A DNA stretch of 64,000 nucleotides from an uncultured Prevotellaceae bacterium (GCA_900314985.1 OMXL01000006.1:1-64000); one strand, 5' to 3'. Numbered from the stretch's first letter, positions 50,949-60,480 are shown. Notes: generated by a model not told the origin, from the letters alone. A program made the numbers and translations.

Positions 50949-51380
50949 TTAGAACTGCCACCAATGCTTTTTCTTGGGAGGTCTGTGATCGTCAAAAGAG
51001 GAATGACCAGCCTCATCGATGAGATGATGCCATTTCTTGTGGTGCTTAATCATACGATACATAGTCCCCCAGTCAGGAAGACCTCCAAGATTACGGTCGT
51101 CGATGAAGATATCTGCCTTGAGCTTACGAGAGAAGTGAGGATTATTCTCCACTGTCTCTTCAGGATAGTCGCGGTTTACAGCATAGAACTCCAAACCACG
51201 TTCCTTGCACCAATTAACAGCCTCTTCAAGCAACTCACCTTCACGTACAGACCACAAGATGAGTTTGTGGCGGTCTTGAACAAGCATCTTCAACGTCTCC
51301 ACAGCAAAGGGTATCTCCTCGCCAATTTGAGGATAGCGATGCTCTACGATGGTGCCGTCAAAATCTACTGCTATTATCAT
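50949..51380 (-). CDS. HAD-like hydrolase, BT0820 type
   Basis: This 143-aa protein has the HAD nucleophile motif MIIAVDFDGTIVEHRYP (D6, D8), LILWSVREG for motif II and KADIFIDDRNLGG for the acidic motif IV. I recall the Bacteroides protein BT0820 as the same family and as a frequent partner of Wza/Wzc genes. The His/Lys/Trp-rich tail (PPKKKHWWQF) is unusual. It lies between wzc (34 nt) and wza (31 nt). The substrate is unknown; a phosphatase acting on sugar phosphates or on Wzc-related phosphate is possible. Confidence 0.85.
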   Translation of the reverse strand: MIIAVDFDGTIVEHRYPQIGEEIPFAVETLKMLVQDRHKLILWSVREGELLEEAVNWCKERGLEFYAVNRDYPEETVENNPHFSRKLKADIFIDDRNLGGLPDWGTMYRMIKHHKKWHHLIDEAGHSSFDDHRPPKKKHWWQF

Positions 51381-51414
51381 ATATTAATAATGTAATATCT
51401 AATACTGTCAGGCT

Positions 51415-53967
51415 TTACTTCTTGATACTATCGTCGTCCTTGTTACTATAACGAGAGTCGGCATAGTTACCATAGTTACCATAATTGCCATAGCCATACT
51501 TACCATAGCCGTACTTGCCATAACCATAGCGGCTGTAGCCGTAGCGACCATACTTACCATACTTGCCATAGCCATAATAGTAGCCGTACTTCTTCTTCGA
51601 CATATCCACACCATTGAGGATGATGCAGGTATTGGGCAACTTATTCTCCTTGGTAAGACCATTAACAACACCGATATTAGCCTTCGGAGTGTAGTCAGCA
51701 CGACAAACATAGCAGCTGACATTGGTAAACTTGGCAATCTGAAGAGTATCAGATACCAGACCTACAGGAGCTGTATCCAGAATAATATAGTCGTACTGTT
51801 GCTTAAGAATCTCAATAGTATCTTCTAAGTTCTGGCGAGCCAGCAACTCTGTTGGGTTGGGAGGTGTAGGACCAGCCAAGAGCAGGTCAAGATTATCGTT
51901 AACACCCGACGCACAAACCTGCGAACGAACATCTTCTACTGTCACACTGTTCTTTACCAACAGGGCTGTAGCACCAATCTTACGGTCACTGAGGTTGAAG
52001 AGTTTACCCAAAGCTGGCTTACGAATATCCAAACCACAGAGGATAACCTTCTTACCAAGCAGGGCAAATGACACAGCCAAGTTAGCAGCAAGGAAGGTCT
52101 TACCCTCACCAGATGTTGATGAAGTAAAGAGGATAACCTTCTCGTTTTCCTTCATCATGAACTGAATATTGGTACGCAAAGAGCGGAATATTTCATCAAT
52201 CTGGTTATTCTTGTTAGCCTGTACCACAATTCCTGCAGTGGTCTTGACACTATCGCTAGCCACAGGCACATCGGCAACGATGGGCAGACTGGTGAGTTTC
52301 ATGACATCATCACGGCCCTCAATACGATAACGGAAGAAGCTGAGTAAGAAGAGTACACACAATGGTAGCGCAAAGCCTAACACGAGTGCAGCCAACAGAA
52401 TGATAGCACGCTTAGGACTAACGAGGCCATCAAATTGTGGATTGTCAATGAGCTTACCCTTATCGACTGTAGCAGCGAGTGAAATACTATTCTCTTCACG
52501 CTTCTGCAACAACATCAAGTAAAGACCCGAACGTACATCCTGCTGACGACCAATCTCGGTCAGCACACGCTCCTGTTCAGGAGAACGACCGATACGTCCC
52601 TGATACTTGGAATACTCATCCTGAATGCTCTTACGCTGAATCTCTGCGGTACGACGAGCCTGTGTCAAAGCACTATGGATAGAAGTCTGCAACTGGTCGA
52701 GCGTTGCTGTCAGTGTCTGAACCTGCGGTGCATGACTGCTAAGAGTCTGCAAAAAGCGGTTACGTTCCTGTACGCTCTGATTGTAATTGGTAATCAATGC
52801 CATAGAGGCAGCATCCGTCAAACCCACATTTGAAGGAATGATGTTATACTGGTTGGCAGGATTCTCCACAAATTCACGCAGATAGTCAAGCAACAGTATC
52901 TGTGAGGTTGCTTCATTTAACTTCGTTGAATACTGATTGGTCATCTGGAGTGACTGTGCAGCGTCCATCTGAAGATCAATCAACTCATTGGCTTTTTTAT
53001 AATTCTGAAGCTTACTTTCAGTGCTACCCAGCTCATCATTGATTTTTTCAATACGCTCGTTGATGAACTTTTCAGTCTTCATGGCAATCTCATTTTTATC
53101 AGCATTGGCCTGACGGTTATAGCAGACAACCAATGCACGCAGGAAATCAATGCCACGCTTATAGTTAGCATCCTTAAGGGTAATCTCAGCGATATCAGTT
53201 TGCTTAGAAGTAGCAGCTACGCTCATAGCAGAAAGATACTTACGAGTCACACTCATAGGAGGTACAATAGAAACGATCCAAGTACCTTCCAAACTATCTT
53301 CCTTAACAAGGGTATTCTTGGTAAAAGTCAACGTTCCATATTCGGTCTGACAAATGGCTGGAAGCTTCTTTATCACTTTTGTAAATGAACCAGAAGATTT
53401 TCCATTTTTTAATAAGGTACCCGAAACCTCTATATTTTGATTCTTGCGAGTCATTACAAGTTCCATCGAACGTGTCTCTTCGAGAAGCATCTGATCGAGG
53501 GTATCAAGACTGGCACGATCCATATCCACATTAATCGGCTGAGTTCCATAAACCAGATTCTTCTTTACATAACCTTTGCTAAAGTACTCAGCATAGAGCT
53601 TCATATCCATCACAGCATCGCGAAGCAACAGATTACTCTGAAGGATTTCCATCTCGTTCTCCAGACCTACAGAATTGGTCATAAAGCCCAAGTCCTGCAT
53701 ACTAGCCAACATATTCGTGTTGCTACGACGGGAGTTTTTGTCTTCTTTAATCAGTACGCGTGCTGATACAGAATAGGTTGGCGTGGTGTATCGGAGATAA
53801 ATAAATGCACCACAAAGGAAAATGAACATGGTGAGCAAGAACCATTGCCAATTCAGGATGAGAGTGGCAAATATGTTCTGAAAAGAGAACCAAGACTGTT
53901 CGTCGTTCTCAGCACCCAACAATTCCTCATTTCCAGTAAGATTAGCATTCTTTTCTTCTAAAGACAT
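51415..53967 (-). CDS. wzc: Polysaccharide co-polymerase with tyrosine autokinase domain (Wzc type)
   Basis: This 850-aa inner-membrane protein controls capsule chain length and export. There is a Wzz domain with TM1 (FLLTMFIFLCGAFIYL, about 40-55) and TM2 (AIILLAALVLGFALPLCVLFL, about 520-540), a periplasmic coiled coil between them, and a cytoplasmic BY-kinase domain: Walker A SSTSGEGKTFLAANLA (near 615), Walker A' VILCGLDIRKPALG and Walker B YIILDTAPVGL. The C-terminus carries about nineteen tyrosines in Gly-Tyr-Gly-Lys-Tyr repeats, the expected autophosphorylation cluster. Its gene starts the minus-strand capsule operon. Confidence 0.96.
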   Translation of the reverse strand: MSLEEKNANLTGNEELLGAENDEQSWFSFQNIFATLILNWQWFLLTMFIFLCGAFIYLRYTTPTYSVSARVLIKEDKNSRRSNTNMLASMQDLGFMTNSVGLENEMEILQSNLLLRDAVMDMKLYAEYFSKGYVKKNLVYGTQPINVDMDRASLDTLDQMLLEETRSMELVMTRKNQNIEVSGTLLKNGKSSGSFTKVIKKLPAICQTEYGTLTFTKNTLVKEDSLEGTWIVSIVPPMSVTRKYLSAMSVAATSKQTDIAEITLKDANYKRGIDFLRALVVCYNRQANADKNEIAMKTEKFINERIEKINDELGSTESKLQNYKKANELIDLQMDAAQSLQMTNQYSTKLNEATSQILLLDYLREFVENPANQYNIIPSNVGLTDAASMALITNYNQSVQERNRFLQTLSSHAPQVQTLTATLDQLQTSIHSALTQARRTAEIQRKSIQDEYSKYQGRIGRSPEQERVLTEIGRQQDVRSGLYLMLLQKREENSISLAATVDKGKLIDNPQFDGLVSPKRAIILLAALVLGFALPLCVLFLLSFFRYRIEGRDDVMKLTSLPIVADVPVASDSVKTTAGIVVQANKNNQIDEIFRSLRTNIQFMMKENEKVILFTSSTSGEGKTFLAANLAVSFALLGKKVILCGLDIRKPALGKLFNLSDRKIGATALLVKNSVTVEDVRSQVCASGVNDNLDLLLAGPTPPNPTELLARQNLEDTIEILKQQYDYIILDTAPVGLVSDTLQIAKFTNVSCYVCRADYTPKANIGVVNGLTKENKLPNTCIILNGVDMSKKKYGYYYGYGKYGKYGRYGYSRYGYGKYGYGKYGYGNYGNYGNYADSRYSNKDDDSIKK
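51440..51595 (-). repeat. Tyr-Gly-rich codon repeat at the wzc 3' end
   Basis: The DNA repeats units like taccatagccgtact/tgccataaccatagc, encoding (G-Y-G-K-Y) runs. Unit lengths are multiples of three, so the number of tyrosines could vary without breaking the frame. Confidence 0.75.
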
Positions 53968-54003
53968 ATCTATAATATTTAATTTTAGTCAGACAATACG
54001 GTG

Positions 54004-54034
54004 CAAAGGTACGAATAATTTCACAATTGGCAAA
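54004..54034 (-). promoter_or_regulatory. Promoter of the capsule operon
   Basis: TTTG (54034-54031), 19-nt spacer, TACCTTTG (54011-54004) on the minus strand: full consensus, 36 nt upstream of the wzc start. Confidence 0.82.
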
Positions 54035-54061
54035 TTTTTTTAAAACAAAAGATGCATTTTT

Positions 54062-54160
54062 GTAAAAAAAACAAGAAATGTCCCCTACTTCACAGTGGAG
54101 GACATCCTATCTCATTTAGGTATTAGTCTTTTTAAGGTAAAAAGATTGTATTCAGGATAA
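54062..54160 (-). ncRNA. Possible ~100-nt leader or small RNA upstream of wzc
   Basis: A minus-strand promoter (54167-54197) is followed about 60 nt later by an intrinsic terminator: ATGTCC (54105-54100) pairs with GGACAT (54083-54078), then TTTCTTGTTTTTTTT. The segment has no open frame of note. It lies upstream of the wzc promoter and could be a free small RNA or a terminated leader that controls read-through into the operon. Confidence 0.45.
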
Positions 54161-54166
54161 CGTTGG

Positions 54167-54197
54167 CAAAGATAGTTGATTTATGTCAATTCTCCAA
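54167..54197 (-). promoter_or_regulatory. Upstream minus-strand promoter ahead of wzc
   Basis: TTGG (54197-54194), 19-nt spacer, TATCTTTG (54174-54167). One mismatch in the -33 element. Confidence 0.55.
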
Positions 54198-54288
54198 GCA
54201 TTTTTATAATTTTAACACTATAAAAATAAAGAAAACCAAAAATCCCCAATAGTCTTTTACAAAAAAGAACAGAAAAGACGCCAATATT

Positions 54289-54320
54289 TTTGGTGTTTCT
54301 TCTGACATTTTGTACCTTTG
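54289..54320 (+). promoter_or_regulatory. Promoter of glnS
   Basis: TTTG (54289-54292), 20-nt spacer, TACCTTTG (54313-54320). Because it overlaps the open frame upstream of 54350, it rules out the longer start for glnS. Confidence 0.82.
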
Positions 54321-54349
54321 CAGTCAAATTATACATTGCTTATTTTATT

Positions 54350-56107
54350 ATGGAAGAAAAAATCACTAACAATGGCGAGGAGAAGAAAAGCCTCAGCTTT
54401 GTAGAACAGTTCGTAAAAGAAGACTTAGAAGCAGGCAAGAACGGTGGACGTCTGCAGACCCGTTTTCCACCAGAGCCCAACGGATATATTCACATCGGAC
54501 ATGCCAAGGCCATCTGCATGGACTTCGGTGTGGCAGAGGAGTTTGGTGGCGTCTGCAACCTGCGTTTCGACGATACCAACCCCACCAAGGAGAATACAGA
54601 GTATGTAGAGAACATCATGAGCGACATCAAGTGGCTCGGCTTCAAGTGGGGCAACATCTACTACGCCTCTGACTACTTCGACAAGCTGTGGGACTTTGCC
54701 ACATGGCTGATAAAGAAAGGCTTGGCTTATGTTGACGAGCAGACCTCAGAGCAGATTGCCGAGCAGAAGGGTACGCCCACACAACCCGGTGTGGCCAGCC
54801 CATTCCGCGACCGCCCCATCGAGGAGAACCTGCGCCTGTTTGAGCAGATGAATACCCCTGAGGCTGTGGAGGGAAGCATGGTGCTGCGTGCTAAGCTGGA
54901 TATGGCGAACCCCAACATGCACTTCCGCGACCCGATTATCTATCGTATCATCCAGATACCTCACCACCGTACAGGCACCAAGTGGCACGCATACCCCATG
55001 TACGACTTTGCCCACGGCCAGTCAGACTATTTCGAGGGTGTTACCCACTCTATCTGTACGCTGGAGTTTGTGCCTCACCGTCCGCTCTACGACAAGTTTG
55101 TAGAACTGCTGCGCGAGTATATCAAGGAGCAGAAGGCTGAGGGCAAGGCTACCGACTTCAATCCCGACATCGTTGACGAGAAGTACGACGGTACCCGCCA
55201 GATTGAATTCAACCGCCTGAACCTGACCTACAACGTGATGTCGAAGCGTAAGCTGAAGGCGCTGGTTGACGAGAAGCTAGTGAGCGGATGGGACGACCCC
55301 CGTATGCCAACCGTCTGCGGTATGCGTCGTCGTGGCTACTCGGCACAGAGTCTGCGCAACTTCATCGACTCTATCGGTTACACCAAGTTTGACGCGCTGA
55401 ACGACTACGCCCTGCTGGAGGCCAGCGTGCGTGAAGACCTGAACAAGAAGGCCACCCGCGTGAGTGCCGTGCTCGACCCCATCAAGCTGGTTATCACCAA
55501 CTATCCTGAGGACAAGAGCGAGGAGCTGACAGCCATCAACAATCCTGAGAACGAGGCCGACGGCACACACACCATCACCTTCTCTCGTGAGCTGTGGATT
55601 GAGCGCGACGACTTTATGGAGGTTGCTGAGAAGAAGTTCCAGCGTCTGGCTCCTGGCAAGGAGGTTCGTCTGAAGAACGCCTATATCATCAAGTGCGACG
55701 AGGAGCACGCCTGCGACAAGGATGCCGAGGGCAACGTAACCACCGTATATGCTACTTACGACCCAGAAACTCGTAGTGGATTGCCTGGTGCCGACCGCAA
55801 AATCAAAGGTAAGACCCTGCACTGGGTGGACAGCAAGACGGCCGTGCCTGCTGAGGTACGCCTCTACGACCGACTCTTCGCCATCGAGAACCCTGCTGCC
55901 GACGAGCGCGACTTCCGTGAGTTGCTGAACCCCGACTCTCTCCGCGTACTCAACAATGCTTATGTTGAGCCCTACCTCAAGGAGAAGAAGGCTGGCGACT
56001 TCCTGCAGTTCCAGCGCATCGGTTACTTCACCGTTGACCTCGATTCTACCGCTGACCACCTGGTATTCAACAAGACCGTAGGTCTGAAGGACTCGTGGAA
56101 AAAGTAA
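54350..56107 (+). CDS. glnS: Glutaminyl-tRNA synthetase
   Basis: The enzyme charges tRNA-Gln with glutamine. The ATG at 54350 (MEEKITNNGEEKKSL) gives 585 aa; an in-frame TTG at 54290 lies within the promoter and is rejected. Class I signatures: FPPEPNGYIHIGHAKAIC (HIGH) near residue 42 and YNVMSKRKLKALVDE (MSK version of KMSKS) near 270. The length agrees with bacterial GlnRS (550-600 aa). Its presence implies direct glutamine charging rather than the amidotransferase route. The TPR gene starts on the base after its stop codon. Confidence 0.97.
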   Translation: MEEKITNNGEEKKSLSFVEQFVKEDLEAGKNGGRLQTRFPPEPNGYIHIGHAKAICMDFGVAEEFGGVCNLRFDDTNPTKENTEYVENIMSDIKWLGFKWGNIYYASDYFDKLWDFATWLIKKGLAYVDEQTSEQIAEQKGTPTQPGVASPFRDRPIEENLRLFEQMNTPEAVEGSMVLRAKLDMANPNMHFRDPIIYRIIQIPHHRTGTKWHAYPMYDFAHGQSDYFEGVTHSICTLEFVPHRPLYDKFVELLREYIKEQKAEGKATDFNPDIVDEKYDGTRQIEFNRLNLTYNVMSKRKLKALVDEKLVSGWDDPRMPTVCGMRRRGYSAQSLRNFIDSIGYTKFDALNDYALLEASVREDLNKKATRVSAVLDPIKLVITNYPEDKSEELTAINNPENEADGTHTITFSRELWIERDDFMEVAEKKFQRLAPGKEVRLKNAYIIKCDEEHACDKDAEGNVTTVYATYDPETRSGLPGADRKIKGKTLHWVDSKTAVPAEVRLYDRLFAIENPAADERDFRELLNPDSLRVLNNAYVEPYLKEKKAGDFLQFQRIGYFTVDLDSTADHLVFNKTVGLKDSWKK

Positions 56108-57541
56108 ATGCAATATAACGAAGACTATTTTAATTCAGAAGATTTCAAGGAACTGCTCGACAGCTACGAGTCAGCACGACAAGTAGGCGAGCAGCCCTTC
56201 TTAGACGCCGACGACCTTGTCGACCTTGCCGACTACTACAACTATATGGGCGAGGGCGACAAGGCCGTTGAGGCGATAGACCATGCTTTAAATCTATACC
56301 CTGATGCCACACTGCCCAACGTTTTCAAGGCTCGCGAGGCCCTGACGGAAGGCGACTTTAAGACGGCTCATCACTATGCCGATGCCATTGGCGACAAAGA
56401 CGACCCCGACTACCACTACCTGACGGCAGAAATCATGGTAGCCGAGGGACACATTGAGAAGGCCGACCGCTATCTGCGCAACATTGCCAAGAGCGTGGAT
56501 GAAGACGAGTGGCAAGACTTCATCAAGGACTGCGCCAACCTCTATGTGGACTATGGCGTCAACGACAAGGCCTACCAATGGATGATGCGCTCGAAGGGTG
56601 ACGACAGCACCGACTTCAAGGAACTGATGGCGCGCACACTCTTCGGATTAGGTAAGTACAAAGATTCAGAACAGCTATTCAACGAGCTTATCGACCGTAA
56701 CCCCTACTCTGTCCACTATTGGAATGCGCTAGCCTCCGCACAACTGATGGATGAAGACTATTCTAACGCCATCACCAGTTCGGAATATGCCATTGCCATC
56801 GACCCTAACGACCCTGACGGACTGGCCAGCAAGGCCAATGGACTGTTCCGTCTGGGCAACTACGAAGAGGCTTTCGAGTATTTTAGTCGATTAGAGAAAC
56901 TCATGCCCGACGACGATCTCGTACTACTCAACGAGGGCGTCTGTCTGGTTAATCTGAACCGCCACCAAGAGGCTGTTCCCTATCTGGAACGTGCCTTAGA
57001 GGTTGCCGATGAGGAATCAGAGGTACTGCCACAGATCTATCTGGAGTTGGCCTTCTGCTATAGCAGCATGAAGCAACCTTCGAAGGCGCTGGAGATGATT
57101 GATGTAGCCATGGAACTGCCTGGCGACACTACCGACCTGCTGGTGATTCGTGGACATATCCTACTGGAAAATGGCATGTTAGCAGAGGCGGAAGAGACCT
57201 TTAAGAAGGCTATCCGCGAGTCTGACAACTCCCCATCTGTCTTGTTGCGCATCATCGTGTCGCTCTACGACAACCGCTACGTCAACAGCAGCTACGAGAT
57301 GTTCAAGAAGTTCTTCGACGTGGTCAACGACTACGATCCTAACTTTAACAAGGGCCACGCCTATATGGCACTCTGCTGCTATGACCTCGGTAAGAACAAT
57401 GAGTTCATTGAGTATCTGAGCAAGAGCGTAGAGCTCAATCCGCGTGAGGCTAAGCTCGTATTGGGATTCCTATTCCCAGAAGGCACGGAACCCAGCGAGT
57501 ATGTTTCGTTCATGGAACGAAAATTGAGAATTAAGAATTGA
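56108..57541 (+). CDS. Tetratricopeptide-repeat protein
   Basis: This 477-aa cytoplasmic protein is built of TPR units, for example YYNYMGEGDKAVEAIDHALN (about 39-58), SVHYWNALASAQLMDEDYSN, LASKANGLFRLGNYEEAFEY and LLVIRGHILLENGMLAEAEE. TPRs mediate protein contacts; no catalytic domain is present. It has no signal peptide. The start directly abuts the glnS stop, and the last residues (ERKLRIKN) come from a heptad array (57527-57547) in which the stop codon lies. I recall no more specific family. DedA starts 7 nt downstream. Confidence 0.85.
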   Translation: MQYNEDYFNSEDFKELLDSYESARQVGEQPFLDADDLVDLADYYNYMGEGDKAVEAIDHALNLYPDATLPNVFKAREALTEGDFKTAHHYADAIGDKDDPDYHYLTAEIMVAEGHIEKADRYLRNIAKSVDEDEWQDFIKDCANLYVDYGVNDKAYQWMMRSKGDDSTDFKELMARTLFGLGKYKDSEQLFNELIDRNPYSVHYWNALASAQLMDEDYSNAITSSEYAIAIDPNDPDGLASKANGLFRLGNYEEAFEYFSRLEKLMPDDDLVLLNEGVCLVNLNRHQEAVPYLERALEVADEESEVLPQIYLELAFCYSSMKQPSKALEMIDVAMELPGDTTDLLVIRGHILLENGMLAEAEETFKKAIRESDNSPSVLLRIIVSLYDNRYVNSSYEMFKKFFDVVNDYDPNFNKGHAYMALCCYDLGKNNEFIEYLSKSVELNPREAKLVLGFLFPEGTEPSEYVSFMERKLRIKN

Positions 57542-57547
57542 GAATTA
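57527..57547. repeat. 7-nt array at the TPR gene end
   Basis: gaattaa, gaattga, gaatta units span the TPR stop codon and the short gap before the DedA gene. Confidence 0.7.
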
Positions 57548-57548
57548 T

Positions 57549-58181
57549 ATGAATTTCATCACATCCCTATTAGGAAATCTAAACTACGGCACCATTCTCT
57601 TTCTGATGCTGTTGGAGAGCACGGTAGTACCCGTCCCCTCTGAGTTTGTCGTCACACCAGCAGCCTATCACGCTGCCAGCGGACAACTCGACCTGTGGCT
57701 CGTCATCCTGTTTGCCACCATCGGTGCCGACCTGGGTGCCTCTATCAACTACGTGGTGGCTTATTACGTTGGACGCCCTGTCATCTATCGCTTTGCCAAC
57801 AGCAAGTGGGGCAAGATGTGTCTGCTGAACCAAGAGAAGGTAGAGAAGTCGGAGCGCTACTTCGACGACCACGGCATTGTGGCTACGCTGACAGGACGAC
57901 TCATCCCAGGCATTCGTCACCTCATCTCCATCCCTGCAGGACTGGCTAAGATGAACTATTGGAAGTTCCTGTTATACACCACGATAGGTGCTGGTTGCTG
58001 GCACGCCATTCTGGCAGGACTGGGCTGGTATCTGCACACCATTGTCCCCGAGGATCAGCTCAACGACAAGATTGAGGAATATGCCGAATACATCAAGATT
58101 TTCATCGTAGCAGTGGTGGTTATCGCCATCGTGTGGTTTGCCGTCAGACACTTGATGAAGAAAAAGATGCCACAAAATTAG
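57549..58181 (+). CDS. DedA/VTT-domain membrane protein
   Basis: This 210-aa inner-membrane protein starts with FITSLLGNLNYGTILFLMLLEST and has the DedA hallmarks VPVPSEFV with a conserved Glu near the N-terminus, GADLGASINYVVAYYVGRP (about 59-77), and the cytoplasmic arginine motif FDDHGIVATLTGRLIPGIRHLISIPAGL split over about 107-131. DedA proteins are thought to flip polyprenyl or other phospholipids across the membrane. Four or five hydrophobic helices, with basic end (HLMKKKMPQN). It follows the TPR gene in the same direction. Confidence 0.92.
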   Translation: MNFITSLLGNLNYGTILFLMLLESTVVPVPSEFVVTPAAYHAASGQLDLWLVILFATIGADLGASINYVVAYYVGRPVIYRFANSKWGKMCLLNQEKVEKSERYFDDHGIVATLTGRLIPGIRHLISIPAGLAKMNYWKFLLYTTIGAGCWHAILAGLGWYLHTIVPEDQLNDKIEEYAEYIKIFIVAVVVIAIVWFAVRHLMKKKMPQN

Positions 58182-58201
58182 CATAATTAAAAATTAATGT
58201 A

Positions 58202-58209
58202 TATCTTTG
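58202..58209 (+). promoter_or_regulatory. -7 box of manC
   Basis: TATCTTTG, 27 nt before the start codon; a matching -33 element is not evident. Confidence 0.55.
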
Positions 58210-58236
58210 CAGGATAAAAGCTTTTGAACTAACATT

Positions 58237-59307
58237 ATGGCAAGAATCAACAATCACTTGGTTATCATGGCAGGCGGTGTAGGTAGCCGTTTCTGGCCAA
58301 TGAGTACGACAGACAAACCCAAGCAGTTCATCGATGTGCTGGGCATTGGCAAGTCGTTGCTGCAGCTCACTGTAGAGCGCTTTGCAGGTATTGTAGACGC
58401 GGAAAATGTATGGGTAGTAACTAATAAGAATTATGCCGCTACTGTTGCCGAACAGTTGCCCGACATGCCAGCAGACCACATCCTCTGCGAGCCTTGCCGT
58501 CGCAATACGGCACCATGTATCGCCTATGTATCGTGGCGCATCAAGTCGCGCGACCCCAAGGCCAACATCGTGGTATCGCCCAGCGACCATGTAGTGCTGA
58601 ACGTAGAGGAGTTCCGCCGCATTATTACGGACTGCATGAAGTTTACTGCCGACAGCGACGCCATCGTCACGCTGGGTATGAAACCCACGCGTCCTGAGAC
58701 GGGCTACGGATATATCGAGGCCAACCTCTCGGCCAACTCCCTGCGCAACAAGGGCATCTTCCGTGTAGACTCTTTCCGTGAGAAGCCAGACCAGCAGACT
58801 GCCCTGCGCTATATTCAGAAGAACAACTACTTCTGGAATGCAGGCATCTTCATCTGGAATGTCAACACCATCGTCAATGCCTTCCGTATCTATCAGCCTG
58901 CTATGTCGAAGATTTTCGAGAGCATGCTGCCCATCTATGGCACTCCCGAGGAGCAGGAGAAGATTGATAAGCTGTTCCCAGAATGCGAGAATATCAGCGT
59001 TGACTATGCCATTATGGAGAAAGCAGAAGAGATATTCGTTTGTCCTGCCGACTTCGGATGGAGCGACCTGGGCACCTGGGGTTCCTTGCAGCAGCAGTCT
59101 AAGAAAGACCTCTATGGCAATGCCTGCATTGGTCCTGACATCTCTCTCTTTGAAACGACAAACTGTATTGTACATACCACGCAGGAGAAGAAGGTGGTCA
59201 TTCAGGGACTCGACGGATTCATCGTCGCTGAGAACAATGACACCCTGCTTATCTGCAAACTCTCAGAGGAACAGCGCATTAAGCAGTTCTCTGGACAAGA
59301 CAAATAA
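58237..59307 (+). CDS. manC: Mannose-1-phosphate guanylyltransferase
   Basis: The enzyme makes GDP-mannose, the precursor of GDP-L-fucose made by the next two genes. The 356-aa protein has MAGGVGSRFWPMSTTDKPKQF (the GxGSRxWPxS...PKQ nucleotide motif), EPCRRNTAPCIAYVSW, VVSPSDHVV and RPETGYGYIEA with NYFWNAGIFIWNV and VCPADFGWSDLGTWGSL. It is the short single-domain form, without the isomerase domain of bifunctional ManC/AlgA. The gmd gene begins 48 nt downstream after a 9-nt array. Confidence 0.95.
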   Translation: MARINNHLVIMAGGVGSRFWPMSTTDKPKQFIDVLGIGKSLLQLTVERFAGIVDAENVWVVTNKNYAATVAEQLPDMPADHILCEPCRRNTAPCIAYVSWRIKSRDPKANIVVSPSDHVVLNVEEFRRIITDCMKFTADSDAIVTLGMKPTRPETGYGYIEANLSANSLRNKGIFRVDSFREKPDQQTALRYIQKNNYFWNAGIFIWNVNTIVNAFRIYQPAMSKIFESMLPIYGTPEEQEKIDKLFPECENISVDYAIMEKAEEIFVCPADFGWSDLGTWGSLQQQSKKDLYGNACIGPDISLFETTNCIVHTTQEKKVVIQGLDGFIVAENNDTLLICKLSEEQRIKQFSGQDK

Positions 59308-59352
59308 CCCATTGGGCCCATTAGCCCCATTAAACTCATTAGACCCATCACA
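59308..59352. repeat. 9-nt degenerate tandem array between manC and gmd
   Basis: cccattggg, cccattagc, cccattaaa, ctcattaga, cccatcaca. The words match the array in the ABC-F linker at 31138-31200. Confidence 0.85.
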
Positions 59353-59355
59353 TCA

Positions 59356-60447
59356 ATGAAGAACATAGCACTCATCACAGGCATCACTGGTCAGGACGGC
59401 TCGTATCTGGCAGAGTTTCTATTGGAGAAAGGCTACGAGGTGCATGGCACCATTCGTCGCTCGTCGGTAGACTTCCGTGAGCGCATAGCCCATCTCGAGG
59501 GTAAGCCCCATTTCCACCTGCACTATGCCGACCTGGGCGACTCAATGTCTATCCTGGGCGTTATCGGCAAGGTGCGTCCTACAGAGATTTATAACCTCGC
59601 AGCACAGAGTCACGTACAGGTCAGCTTCGACTCTCCTGAATTCACGGCTGACGTCGATGCTGTGGGTGTATTGCGCATCTTGGAGGCTGTGCGCCAGCTG
59701 GGACTGACCGAGACCTGCCGCATCTATCAGGCATCGACCTCAGAGCTCTATGGTAAGGTTGAAGAGGTGCCACAGAACGAGAACACGCCCTTCCACCCCT
59801 ACTCGCCCTACGCTGTGGCTAAGCAGTATGGCTTCTGGATTGTCAAGGAGTATCGTGAGGCCTACAACATGTACTGCTGCTCAGGTATTCTGTTCAATCA
59901 CGAGTCGGAGCGTCGTGGTGAGACCTTCGTAACGCGTAAGATTACGCTGGCTGCTGCCCGCATCAAGCAGGGCAAGCAGGACAAGCTCTATCTGGGCAAC
60001 CTCTCGTCATTGCGCGACTGGGGATATGCCAAGGACTATGTGGAGTGCATGTGGCTCATTCTGCAACAGCCTAAGGCTGACGACTTCGTTATCGCTACGG
60101 GCGTACAGCATTCTGTTCGCGAATTCTGCTACCACGCCTTCAAGCGCGTTGGCATCGAGTTGGAGTTCCAGGGCGAGGGTGCTGACGAGAAAGGTATCGA
60201 CAAGGCTACAGGTAAGGTGCTGATTGAGGTCAGCCCCGACTTCTACCGTCCTACTGATGTAGTCAACCTGTGGGGCGACCCCACCAAGGCGAAGGCTAAG
60301 CTCGGCTGGAATCCCAACAAGACCAGCTTCGAAGAGCTTGTCAACATCATGGTCGACTCGGACATGGCCAAGGTTGCCTCTGAAGGTGCCGCAGAGAAGG
60401 TACGCACCAATCTGGCAGAATACTTGGAGAAAGGAATTGTGAAATAG
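59356..60447 (+). CDS. gmd: GDP-mannose 4,6-dehydratase
   Basis: It converts GDP-mannose to GDP-4-keto-6-deoxymannose. The 363-aa SDR protein has [20 protein letters not shown] (NADP-binding), [31 protein letters not shown], the active site [17 protein letters not shown] with [12 protein letters not shown] (YxxxK), and [18 protein letters not shown], all hallmarks of Gmd. The start follows a 9-nt repeat array, and fcl begins 33 nt downstream. Length is as expected (about 360-375 aa). Confidence 0.97.
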   Translation: MKNIALITGITGQDGSYLAEFLLEKGYEVHGTIRRSSVDFRERIAHLEGKPHFHLHYADLGDSMSILGVIGKVRPTEIYNLAAQSHVQVSFDSPEFTADVDAVGVLRILEAVRQLGLTETCRIYQASTSELYGKVEEVPQNENTPFHPYSPYAVAKQYGFWIVKEYREAYNMYCCSGILFNHESERRGETFVTRKITLAAARIKQGKQDKLYLGNLSSLRDWGYAKDYVECMWLILQQPKADDFVIATGVQHSVREFCYHAFKRVGIELEFQGEGADEKGIDKATGKVLIEVSPDFYRPTDVVNLWGDPTKAKAKLGWNPNKTSFEELVNIMVDSDMAKVASEGAAEKVRTNLAEYLEKGIVK

Positions 60448-60480
60448 TGGAAGGTGGAAAGTTGAAAGTGGAAAGTTAAA
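60447..60480. repeat. 7-nt array between gmd and fcl
   Basis: gtggaag, gtggaaa, gttgaaa, gtggaaa, gttaaaa fill the gap; the purine-rich units lie where a ribosome-binding site for fcl would be. Confidence 0.8.

Noticed and set aside
54290..54349. Longer glnS start (TTG at 54290)
   Set aside because: The extension overlaps a consensus promoter (54289-54320), so the mRNA starts downstream of it.
58144..59175. Minus-strand frame of 343 codons opposite manC
   Set aside because: Antisense shadow; manC has full family motifs on the other strand.
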